Shown one piece after another: positions 8,529-15,489 of a stretch of 32,285 bases of DNA. The position numbers were made by a program, and so were the translations under genes. Below the pieces are notes generated by a model. It saw only the letters and a program-made list of their open reading frames with translations. It was not told the origin of the DNA and did not search any database. This stretch comes from Acidobacteriota bacterium (GTDB lineage: Bacteria > Acidobacteriota > Terriglobia > Bryobacterales > Bryobacteraceae), in assembly GCA_025353165.1 (NCBI GenBank), contig JANXRE010000172.1, positions 1-32,285 of the forward strand. Direction: 5' to 3'. Position 1 is the first letter of the stretch. The number at the start of each line of letters is the position of its first letter.

Positions 8529-8897
8529 ATGAACCACTTCGGCGATTGGATCAAAAGCAATCTCAGGGACACCAGGGAGTTGATTGATTCCGGCCTCCAG
8601 GGTGCCCGAGGCGTCCCGGATGGAGGCCTCGCCCTGGCGCGCGCGGCCCGGAATTCCTGGGCCGCGGCCGCGGTCGGCGCGTGCATCGGAGCCGCCGTCG
8701 GAATCGCGACCGACGATCGCAAGCCCGCCCGTGGCGCTATCGTCGGCGGCTTCCTCGGCGCGGTTGTGGGACTGAGCGCCGGCATGGCGTGGAACGCCCG
8801 CGAGGTCATCTCCTACACGGTGGAGAGCGCGCTGAAAAACGTATCCGGCGTTCGCGACTCCCATTGGCTCGCGAAACACCCGATCGATTACGCCTGA
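8529..8897 (+). CDS. Small glycine-zipper membrane protein
   Basis: 122 residues, hypothetical. Two Gly/Ala-rich hydrophobic segments (about residues 45-60, AAAAVGACIGAAVGIA, and 69-86, AIVGGFLGAVVGLSAGMA) with repeated GxxxG spacing mark a glycine-zipper, the kind found in small inner- or outer-membrane lipoproteins and channel-like oligomers. A short charged linker (TDDRKPARG) separates them. The N-terminus is amphipathic, without a signal peptide. It is divergent from the aminotransferase, with only ~35 bp between start codons, and is followed four bases later by the TPR gene, so the pair is probably co-transcribed. Confidence 0.7.
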   Translation: MNHFGDWIKSNLRDTRELIDSGLQGARGVPDGGLALARAARNSWAAAAVGACIGAAVGIATDDRKPARGAIVGGFLGAVVGLSAGMAWNAREVISYTVESALKNVSGVRDSHWLAKHPIDYA

Positions 8898-8901
8898 CGT
8901 C

Positions 8902-9672
8902 ATGCCGGCCGGTAAACTCGTGCCGATGACGGCGGAGGAGTTCAACCGCCGCCGGCGCAACAGGATCGCGAGAATCGTGTTCCCCGCCGTCGCCGCCGTT
9001 TTGATGGTGGCGGTATTCACGTGGCGAGCGACCAAGCCGGCGGAAACGCAAAGCTATTACGCGCAGGGCCTGGAGCAATACAAGAACGGCAAGTTCTACC
9101 AGGCCATCGCAGCCTTCGACCGGGTGATTCAGGAGCGCCCCGACTTCAGGGACGCCTGGCGATTCCGCGGGATGGCCCGGGCGCAGGTGAATCAGAATAC
9201 CCTGGCGCGGCAAGACTTCGACAGGGTCATCCAGTTGGCGCCCGGCGATGTCCAGGCTTACCAACTGCGCGCCAGCGCGCTGCGTTCGAGCGCCAATTTC
9301 CAGGAAGCTATCCGGGACTACACCCGCATCGTCGAGTTGCGCCCCGCCTCCGAAGTCTATGTCGCCCGGGCCGGGTGCTACCGCCAATTGGGAAAACTGG
9401 AGGAAGCGCTCGCCGACCTGAACCGGGCCATTGCCATGAGTCCTGGCGTCGATACCTACATGCAGCAGGGGCAGACGCTGGAGCAGTTGAAAGACTTCCC
9501 GCAAGCGTTGCAGAGCTATTCTAAGGCCATCGAACTGCGGCCGGAAGATCCCTTTGCGTACCGCTCCCGCGCTTTTGCAAAAGAGAAATCGGGAGACGCC
9601 GCGGGCGCGCGCGCCGACCGCGCAAAGGCCGACGCCCTCGAAAGGCCAACCCAACAGCCTCAAAGCAAGTAG
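8902..9672 (+). CDS. Membrane-anchored TPR protein
   Basis: 256 residues. A basic N-terminus (NRRRRNRIARIVFP) is followed by one membrane segment (about 24-42, VFPAVAAVLMVAVFTW), then five to six TPR units beginning at ETQSYYAQGLEQYKNGKFYQ and ending SKAIELRPEDPFAYRSRAF. The topology suggests the repeats face the periplasm and serve as a scaffold. The in-frame ATG at 8926 (MTAEEF) is an alternative start; neither has a strong Shine-Dalgarno sequence. The gene begins four bases after the glycine-zipper gene. The partner is unknown. Confidence 0.8.
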   Translation: MPAGKLVPMTAEEFNRRRRNRIARIVFPAVAAVLMVAVFTWRATKPAETQSYYAQGLEQYKNGKFYQAIAAFDRVIQERPDFRDAWRFRGMARAQVNQNTLARQDFDRVIQLAPGDVQAYQLRASALRSSANFQEAIRDYTRIVELRPASEVYVARAGCYRQLGKLEEALADLNRAIAMSPGVDTYMQQGQTLEQLKDFPQALQSYSKAIELRPEDPFAYRSRAFAKEKSGDAAGARADRAKADALERPTQQPQSK

Positions 9673-9803
9673 ATCCCGCTACTCGATTGAAAAATACTGG
9701 ATTCACCTCGCGGCTGTCGTCTGGCATGCCAGCGGCGCACATTCAAGCCCACGCCAAGCGGAGCGGATTTTGAGGGCGCGTGTCGAATCTACGCCTTTGT
9801 GAA

Positions 9804-10220
9804 TCATTGGTGGGCGTTGGAGTTTGGACGCTTCCGCGACCCAGTACGCAGGGAACCGGGCAAGCTCGCTACGTGGGTTACGCGGCAAGCGACGCGCTGG
9901 CTCCGCGGCACCGGCTGTATCTGGTAGTTCCGAAGCGCATCTATCACCGCGCCGGAAACCGGGCTTTCCTTGTCATTGAGCACGGCGTACGCTTTCGAGT
10001 CGGCGGGCCGGACTTGGCGGGTGTCGCCCCATGCGTTGATAAACAGCAGTGCGCTGTCGCGGGTCGGGTGGTTGATCGCCTGCCGCGCCCGGTTCTGATA
10101 GGTCGCCTTCGTCAGTTTTATCTGAGCGCGGGTGGCATCGAGCGTGAAGTTCTCTTGCTTGTCCAGTGAGGTCAAGGCAACGGAAAGCTGTCGTTTTTCA
10201 GGTCGGCAGGTCCAACCCAC
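9804..10220 (-). CDS. Orphan reading frame, possibly a gene fragment
   Basis: A 138-codon open frame in an otherwise empty stretch. Roughly the first 95 residues (for example KQENFTLDATRAQIKLTKAT and SALLFINAWGDTRQVRPAD) have a protein-like composition, while the last ~40 (basic, Arg/Ser-rich) look like read-through of non-coding DNA. I do not recognise the family, and no ribosome-binding site is visible. It may be the remnant of a larger secreted or modular protein. The flanks 9673-9803 and 10221-10583 show no convincing gene, RNA or terminator. Confidence 0.3.
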   Translation of the reverse strand: MGWTCRPEKRQLSVALTSLDKQENFTLDATRAQIKLTKATYQNRARQAINHPTRDSALLFINAWGDTRQVRPADSKAYAVLNDKESPVSGAVIDALRNYQIQPVPRSQRVACRVTHVASLPGSLRTGSRKRPNSNAHQ

Positions 10221-10583
10221 TTCCGTACTCTAATCAATCGAACGGCCTTCGCGGTGGCATTGACTCCAAGACCTCGCCGCAACCCCTTCCCGCCGCGGCG
10301 CCGGCTGGGCCCGATGAATGCTTAGCTCGCATTTCCTCGTGCTTCCGAAAACAATCCGCCTCTCCATGTCCACGCGGTCGGGGGGCAAGGCGAGGGCTTC
10401 CGATATCCTGTAGCACCTGTACGGTAGTGGGCCGTGGAAGATCCGAACTTCAGCGGGAGCGCCCTCGGCGGCCACAAGTTCAAGGGCATTAACGTCTGCC
10501 AGCTTCGATTGAACATTAGCCTTTCTATTGGAGCCTGCCGGCGAGCCGCGCTCAGTGGGAGAAGTAGAAGATGCCGCGGCCGA
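10221..10583. other. Non-coding stretch, nothing identified
   Basis: The 363 bases between the orphan frame and dusB contain short open frames on both strands, but none has recognisable protein character, a ribosome-binding site or a strong hairpin. Together with 9673-9803 and the debris beyond dusB, this makes the surroundings of dusB look like a worn-down region. Confidence 0.4.
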
Positions 10584-11594
10584 TCAAACCGCGGCCAATT
10601 GCTCGCGGAAAAACGCGTCCACCAGCTCGAGAATCCGCGGCGCTTCCTGCGCGTGATAAATCTCCGCCCGCAGCCGCGATCCATTCCGCACGCCGTGCGT
10701 GAAATACGTCGCGAACTGCTTCATCTTGCCGACCGCGTCCGGCGCGTTCTGGCCGTGCAGCATCTCGTAATACGACCGCATCAGGTCGTACCGCGCGGAC
10801 TCCGGCGGCGTCGCGTAAGATCCGGTCGCGACGTAATCCGAAATCTGCCGGAAGATCCACGGATTCGCCGACGCGGCCCGCCCAATCATGACCGCGTCGC
10901 AGCCCGTCTCCCGCGCCATGCGAACCGCGTGCTCCGGCGTGGTGACATCGCCGTTGCCGATTACCGGAATCCTGACCGCCGCTTTTACCTCGGCAATCCG
11001 CGCCCAGTCGGCCGATCCGCTATACCCCTGCTCGCGAGTGCGCGGATGCAGCGCGATCGCCTCGACGCCGCAGTCCTCGGCCAGCCGCGCCATGCGAACG
11101 TGCACCAGTTCGCGATCGTTCCAACCCGCGCGGAACTTCAGCGTGAGCGGGATCGAAATCGCGGCCCGAACTTTTCGCAGGATCTCCTCCACCAGCGGCA
11201 GGTCCCGCAGCAGCCCCGATCCGCCGTTGCACTTGACCACCTTGTTCACCGGGCAACCGAAGTTGATATCGACGATGTCGAAGCCCAGGTCCTCGCAGAT
11301 CTTCGCGGCGTCAGACATCACCGCCGGGTCCGATCCGAAAAGCTGCGCGGAAATCGGACGCTCCTCCGGGTCGAAGTACAGGTACCGGAACGTGCGGGTC
11401 GGTTTGTGGGACCGCGCCGAGTGCACCACTCCGTGCGAGCTGGTGAACTCCGTCATCAGCAGCCCGCAACCGCCCTGGTTCCGTATCAACCGGCGGAACA
11501 CAGTATCCGTCACGCCGGCCATGGGAGCCAGCACGGTGGCCGGAGAAATCGGAATGCGGCCGATCGAAAAACCGGCCGGAAATGCGGTCGACAT
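10584..11594 (-). CDS. dusB: tRNA-dihydrouridine synthase (DusB type)
   Basis: 336 residues, the usual length for this family. It reduces specific uridines in the tRNA D-loop to dihydrouridine using FMN and NADPH, in the cytoplasm. Visible signatures are LAPMAGVTD at 22-30 (FMN site), QLFGSDP, the catalytic Cys 114 in DINFGCPVNKVVK, the LKFRAGW strand, HPRTREQGYSG, GNGDV and IGRAASANPW (phosphate-binding). DusB rather than DusA/C is inferred from length and the FGCPVNKV motif. It stands alone: 80 bp separate it from the divergent plus-strand frame at 11675. No regulatory site is evident. Confidence 0.92.
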   Translation of the reverse strand: MSTAFPAGFSIGRIPISPATVLAPMAGVTDTVFRRLIRNQGGCGLLMTEFTSSHGVVHSARSHKPTRTFRYLYFDPEERPISAQLFGSDPAVMSDAAKICEDLGFDIVDINFGCPVNKVVKCNGGSGLLRDLPLVEEILRKVRAAISIPLTLKFRAGWNDRELVHVRMARLAEDCGVEAIALHPRTREQGYSGSADWARIAEVKAAVRIPVIGNGDVTTPEHAVRMARETGCDAVMIGRAASANPWIFRQISDYVATGSYATPPESARYDLMRSYYEMLHGQNAPDAVGKMKQFATYFTHGVRNGSRLRAEIYHAQEAPRILELVDAFFREQLAAV

Positions 11595-11674
11595 CAGTTT
11601 ATTTTACCAGCACGTTCCAACACCCACCGAAACGAAGAAGCGAACAGGCGCGTACGAAGTAGGATAAGCGGAAG

Positions 11675-11923
11675 ATGAGTCCGAGAATACTAGTCGCATT
11701 TCTAGCCGGATTGGCGGTAGCGTCCGGAATCGCGTTTTACGCCATGCGGAGGCCTCAGCCCGCGCCGGTTTCAATCCCGGTCGCGCCAGCGCCGGCGCCC
11801 GAGCCTCCTCCACCTCCGCAGCCCAATGTCGTGACCGCGCCAGTCGAACCGGCAACTGAGAGACGCGCCCGATTCGTGGGAAGTCGAGGAGTCGTCCGCC
11901 AAGTGGTTCGCCGATTTCTTTGA
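11675..11923 (+). CDS. Truncated Pro-rich membrane-anchored protein
   Basis: 82 codons. Residues 4-24 (RILVAFLAGLAVASGIAFYAM) form an N-terminal membrane anchor, followed by a Pro/Ala-rich linker (about 28-60), the usual tether for a periplasmic domain. The expected domain is absent: from about 11865 the frame becomes antisense to a protein-like fragment on the minus strand and soon stops. The gene therefore looks truncated by a rearrangement, though the N-terminal part could still be expressed as a small membrane protein. GGAAG lies seven bases before the ATG. Confidence 0.45.
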   Translation: MSPRILVAFLAGLAVASGIAFYAMRRPQPAPVSIPVAPAPAPEPPPPPQPNVVTAPVEPATERRARFVGSRGVVRQVVRRFL

Positions 11924-12044
11924 AGCTCCGGTTTCGGAGAAGCATGTGCTCTTCGCGGGACTTCGGGTAATCGGGCGGCGGGACGTAAATGAAGAGGACC
12001 TGCGCGCCGATAGAATTCAGTAAGCTGATCGGAGTGCCGACCAA
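11866..12044 (-). pseudogene. Fragment of an unidentified protein gene
   Basis: Read on the minus strand, the ~60 codons from 12044 down to about 11866 (GAQVLFIYVPPPDYPKSREE, then LLRNRSFKEIGEPLGGRLLD) have clear protein character, with a hydrophobic strand followed by a Pro/Tyr loop and charged helices. Beyond 11866 the composition collapses. The 5' side runs into the amidase gene, so only an internal or C-terminal piece is left. The family is not recognised; a hydrolase-like alpha/beta strand-loop is the best visual guess. Confidence 0.35.
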
Positions 12045-13305
12045 ACTGGATCGCCGGACGTTCGTTTTGGCGGCGGCGAATGGTTCCTCCGCCCGGGCCC
12101 AATCGTTGACACAGTGGTTTCATGCATCCCGGAAAACGCGCGCGCTGGAGCTGCGGAAATGCCTCGACCGTATTCGAGAACTGGAGCCCGCCATTCACGC
12201 CTGGGTGCAAGTGAAGCCGCAAGAGCCAACCGGCAGCGGGCCGCTGTCCGGAATCCCGTTCGGCGTGAAAGACATCGTCGAGACCCGGGGCCTCGCCACG
12301 GAATACGGCTCTCCGATATACAAAGGACGCATCGGCGTAGCGGATGCCGCCATCGTTCGGGGCCTGCGCCAACGCGGCGCGATCCTGTTGGGAAAGACCC
12401 AGACTACGGCGTTCGCGTATCGCACGCCCGCCCCGACCCGCAACCCCCGCGATTTGGGCCACACGCCCGGTGGAAGTTCCAGCGGATCCGCCGCCGCCGT
12501 CGCGGCCGGGATGGTTCCCTTCGCGGTCGGCGAGCAAACCCAGGGTTCGGTGCTGCGGCCGGCGTCCTATTGCGGCGTCACCGGATTCAAGCCCACCTAC
12601 GGTCTTCTCTCCCTGGAAGGTGTTCTGCCTCTCGCAAAGAGCCTGGACACGCTGGGGTTTTACACGCCCACGGCAGCCGACATGCTGGCGCTGTGGGAAG
12701 CGATGGGACATCCCGCGGGCGCCGGCGAGGACTTCGCGCTGGCTGCGCCCGATCCGATCCCCGACGTAGAGCCCCCAATGAAAGCGGCCTTTCAGAACGC
12801 GCTATCCGCACTGCAAAAGGCCGGCCTGTCCATCCGATCCGTGGACATTGCCGGAATGCTGGCCCGCCTCGCCGAAGCAAGCAACACCGTGATGTTCTAT
12901 GAGGGAGCGCGTTTCCACGAGCAACGGTTCAAGGAGTACGGCGCCCGGCTTGCGGATCTTGTGGACCTGGTTCAGAAGGGCCTGCAGATCCCCATGGAGC
13001 AATACGACGAAGCCCGGCGTTACATCGCGGAAAGCGCGGCCCGAGTGAGGGAAATATACAAAGCCACGCCGGTGATCTTAGTGCCGGCGGCCACCGGTCC
13101 TGCGCCGTTAGGTCTGTCGTCCACGGGCGACCCGAGAATGAACGCCCCGTGGACGGCGTTGGGAACGCCCGCCATCTCCATCCCGCTTCCGATCTCGAGC
13201 GGGCTGCCGTTAGGTCTGCAGCTCACAGCGGACCGTGGCCAGGACGCCAGAGTGCTGCGCGCCGCCGTGCGCGTACACGCGGCGCTCAAACTTCATTTCG
13301 TTTAA
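11989..13305 (+). CDS. Amidase-signature family hydrolase, probably exported
   Basis: 438 residues. The Ser-cisSer-Lys triad of the amidase signature family is visible: Lys 94 in FGVKDIVET, the Ser-rich loop TPGGSSSGSAAAVAAG (162-174) and the nucleophile Ser about 187 in EQTQGSVLRPAS. The family hydrolyses amide bonds (acyl amides, aryl amides, peptides); this member lacks gatA-type context, so it is not the tRNA amidotransferase subunit. LDRRTFVLAAANGSSARAQS near the N-terminus looks like a Tat-type signal, hinting that the true start may be the GTG at 12034 rather than this ATG. The first codons overlap an old gene fragment on the other strand. The 3' end overlaps the convergent GMC gene by 20 bp. 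Confidence 0.87.
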   Translation: MKRTCAPIEFSKLIGVPTKLDRRTFVLAAANGSSARAQSLTQWFHASRKTRALELRKCLDRIRELEPAIHAWVQVKPQEPTGSGPLSGIPFGVKDIVETRGLATEYGSPIYKGRIGVADAAIVRGLRQRGAILLGKTQTTAFAYRTPAPTRNPRDLGHTPGGSSSGSAAAVAAGMVPFAVGEQTQGSVLRPASYCGVTGFKPTYGLLSLEGVLPLAKSLDTLGFYTPTAADMLALWEAMGHPAGAGEDFALAAPDPIPDVEPPMKAAFQNALSALQKAGLSIRSVDIAGMLARLAEASNTVMFYEGARFHEQRFKEYGARLADLVDLVQKGLQIPMEQYDEARRYIAESAARVREIYKATPVILVPAATGPAPLGLSSTGDPRMNAPWTALGTPAISIPLPISSGLPLGLQLTADRGQDARVLRAAVRVHAALKLHFV

Positions 13306-14923
13306 AGCGGTCGATCAGGTGGTCGCACGCGCGAACCGCGATGGCCATCATCGTGAGCGTCGGGTTCTGACATGCCGACGAGGTGAAGCATGCGCCGTCC
13401 ATCATGAAGATGTTCGGCACGTCGTGAAGCTGGCACCACTGGTTTGTCACCGAGGTCTTCGCATCGTGACCCATGCGCGCCGTGCCGAGTTCATGAATTG
13501 CCATGCCCGGCTCGGCGGCGCTCGAGTTCACCTTGACATTCTTGGCGCCGCACTCCTCCAGCACTTGCGCGGCGGCCGCCGCGGCGTCTTCCATCAGCGC
13601 CTTCTCGTTATCGCCATGCGTCATGTGGATGTGCAGCGCGGGAATGCCCCACGTGTCTTTCAGGTTGGGATCGATCTCGATGTAGTTGTCGTTGCGCGCC
13701 AGGCTTTCTCCGAAGGCGCCGAGCGAAATGCCGTACGTTCCCGCGACGACGGCTTTCTTATACCCCGCGCCAAAGCCTTCCGCTCCGAAATCGAACTGCG
13801 GTCCGGCCTCGCCCTGGTATCCGTATCCGCGAATGAAGCGCGGATGTTTGGGCCCGTTCATCAGGTTGCGGAAGCGGACCAGGTAAATGCCGTTTGGGCG
13901 ATGTGGGGGGCCGATCGAAGGCCGCTCGTCATAATCGCGGAGTTCGCCGGTCGCGCCGGCGCCGACCACGTGGTCCATGAGGCCGCGGCCCAGCAGCCCG
14001 CTCGAATTGCCTAATTGCGAGTTCAGAAGGATGCGCGTCGATTCCAACGCTTGCGCGCAGAGGATGACGGCCTTGCCGAGAATCTCTTTCGTCTGCCGCG
14101 TCGTCGCGTCGACGTACGTCACTCCGGTCGCGCGGTTCTCGCCTCGCGCGTAGTTGACATGAGCGGCGACCGCGTTCGGAATCAACGTGCAGCGCCCGGT
14201 CTTCAGCGCATCCTTCACCGTGGTGAATGGGCTGCTGAAATAAGAGAACGTCTGGCAGCCGCGCTCGCACGGTCCGCAGTAATGGCACGCCTGGCGGCCG
14301 TTGTGATTCTTCGTCACGATCGCCACGCGCCCGATGGTGAGCGTGTAGCCGAACTTGGCTTTCGCCACCTCGCGCATGTGGACTTCGCCGCTGGTCATTT
14401 TCATCGGCGGCAGGAAACGCCCGTCCGGAAGCGCGCCGTTGCCCTCGGCCGCGCCGCTGATGCCCACATACTCTTCGGCGATGTCGTAATACGGCGCGAG
14501 GTCTTTGTAAGCGAACGGCCAGTCCTGCCCATAGCCATCGTGACTGTACGCCTTGAAATCCAGATCGCTCAAGCGGTAGCTCTGCCGGCCCCACACCAGC
14601 GTGCGTCCGCCCACGATGCGCAGCCGCTGCCAGGTGAACGGCTTGTCCTTCGGCGTGCTGTACGGATTTTCGAGATCGTTCACGAACCAGTCGTAGTTGT
14701 ACTCCATGCACGCGTAGCACTGCTTCTGAATGGGCCGCGTCTTCACAATCTCCGGCGACATGTCGCGGTACTTGAGCTTGTACGCGGGCATATGCTCGGT
14801 GAACTCCTTCGGAGACACGTTGCGTCCCGCTTCGAGCAGCGCGACATTCAATCCGGCTTCCGACAGCCGCTTGGCGGCCCAGCCTCCGGTCGCTCCGGAT
14901 CCGACTACGATGGCGTCAAACAT
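13286..14923 (-). CDS. GMC-family FAD-dependent dehydrogenase (gluconate/sugar dehydrogenase-like large subunit)
   Basis: 545 residues. The FAD-binding Rossmann motif GSGATGGWAAKRL is at 8-20; the GMC C-terminal domain carries HELGTARMG and the final NPTLTMMAIAVRACD. A C-x2-C-x2-C-x3-C cluster at Cys 213, 216, 219 and 223 (CHYCGPCERGC) resembles the iron-sulfur-type Cys motifs of membrane-linked FAD sugar dehydrogenases. Such enzymes oxidise sugars, sugar acids or alcohols and pass electrons to a cytochrome or quinone. The gene overlaps that of its small subunit (14916-15440) by eight bases, so the two are made together. No cytochrome c subunit lies nearby, so the electron acceptor is unknown. 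It probably crosses the membrane with the Tat-signal-bearing small subunit. Confidence 0.88.
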   Translation of the reverse strand: MFDAIVVGSGATGGWAAKRLSEAGLNVALLEAGRNVSPKEFTEHMPAYKLKYRDMSPEIVKTRPIQKQCYACMEYNYDWFVNDLENPYSTPKDKPFTWQRLRIVGGRTLVWGRQSYRLSDLDFKAYSHDGYGQDWPFAYKDLAPYYDIAEEYVGISGAAEGNGALPDGRFLPPMKMTSGEVHMREVAKAKFGYTLTIGRVAIVTKNHNGRQACHYCGPCERGCQTFSYFSSPFTTVKDALKTGRCTLIPNAVAAHVNYARGENRATGVTYVDATTRQTKEILGKAVILCAQALESTRILLNSQLGNSSGLLGRGLMDHVVGAGATGELRDYDERPSIGPPHRPNGIYLVRFRNLMNGPKHPRFIRGYGYQGEAGPQFDFGAEGFGAGYKKAVVAGTYGISLGAFGESLARNDNYIEIDPNLKDTWGIPALHIHMTHGDNEKALMEDAAAAAAQVLEECGAKNVKVNSSAAEPGMAIHELGTARMGHDAKTSVTNQWCQLHDVPNIFMMDGACFTSSACQNPTLTMMAIAVRACDHLIDRFKRNEV

Positions 14924-15440
14924 GCTGGCACGCTTTCACGCCGGCTTCGGAACTCCAGAACGCGCGGGCGATCCACCCTTTCACGTTCTCGAAATGGCGA
15001 TGGCCCGGTTCTTCCTCCTTCTTCTCCTCGCCCCAGGTTTCGAGCGAGTGCGGATACGCGAAATTGCTCAGCAGTTCGATCTGCGTTTCCCGAGGCAGTT
15101 GGACGAGAGGCGATTTGTACCGCGTCATCGCTTCGCCGTCGAGGAACGCGAGACTGTTTAGAAACGACTGCTGAGTCTCCTTCGACTCCGCGGCCAGCAG
15201 CTCGTCGATAAAGCGGTTCGCGAGCGCCGATTTCGCGCCCGGCGTTTCCGTCTCCGGAATGATCGTATCGGCGAGCGCAATCAGCGTCTCGTTCTGGTGG
15301 GCGTTCAGGAAGGCAGGTTTCCAGTCGGCGAGCGCGAGGTCCTGGGACGCGTCGTAACCTGGCGGAAACTCGCGCGCGGACGCCGTGGCGGCGCCTGCTA
15401 TACCGAAAAGCGTTTGGCGAAATAGCTGGCGGCGATTCAT
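14916..15440 (-). CDS. Gluconate 2-dehydrogenase subunit 3-like protein with Tat signal
   Basis: 174 residues from MNRRQLFRQTLFGIAGAATA, a twin-arginine signal (RRQLF). The start is chosen because this signal begins exactly there; the open frame extends upstream through the intergenic dyad but is not protein-like. The body matches the gluconate_2-dh3 family: NAHQNETLIALADTIIPETE, later RFIDELLAAESKETQQSFL. The small subunit carries no cofactor; in known systems it escorts the FAD subunit through Tat and completes the complex. Its stop codon lies inside the start of the GMC gene. It is divergent from the DedA gene across a 49-bp region with an inverted repeat. Confidence 0.87.
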   Translation of the reverse strand: MNRRQLFRQTLFGIAGAATASAREFPPGYDASQDLALADWKPAFLNAHQNETLIALADTIIPETETPGAKSALANRFIDELLAAESKETQQSFLNSLAFLDGEAMTRYKSPLVQLPRETQIELLSNFAYPHSLETWGEEKKEEEPGHRHFENVKGWIARAFWSSEAGVKACQHV

Positions 15441-15452
15441 AATCGTGCATCT

Positions 15453-15477
15453 CACTATAGCCGATACTCGTATAGTG
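15453..15477. promoter_or_regulatory. Inverted repeat between divergent genes
   Basis: CACTATA at 15453-15459 and TATAGTG at 15471-15477 form a perfect 7-bp dyad with an 11-bp spacer. It lies midway between the minus-strand dehydrogenase operon (ATG at 15440) and the plus-strand DedA gene (ATG at 15490). Each arm contains TATAGT, a good -10 hexamer pointing outward, so this may be a pair of back-to-back promoters, an operator, or both. Clear -35 hexamers are not seen. Confidence 0.4.
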
Positions 15478-15489
15478 TAGACACTGGGT

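Noticed and set aside
10434-11678. 414-codon plus-strand frame over dusB
   Set aside because: The minus strand encodes a complete dihydrouridine synthase with catalytic Cys; the plus frame is Arg-rich noise.
13286-13305. Convergent 20-bp overlap of amidase and GMC genes as a regulatory antisense device
   Set aside because: Short 3' overlaps also occur at 394-414 and 18496-18499; they look like ordinary compaction.
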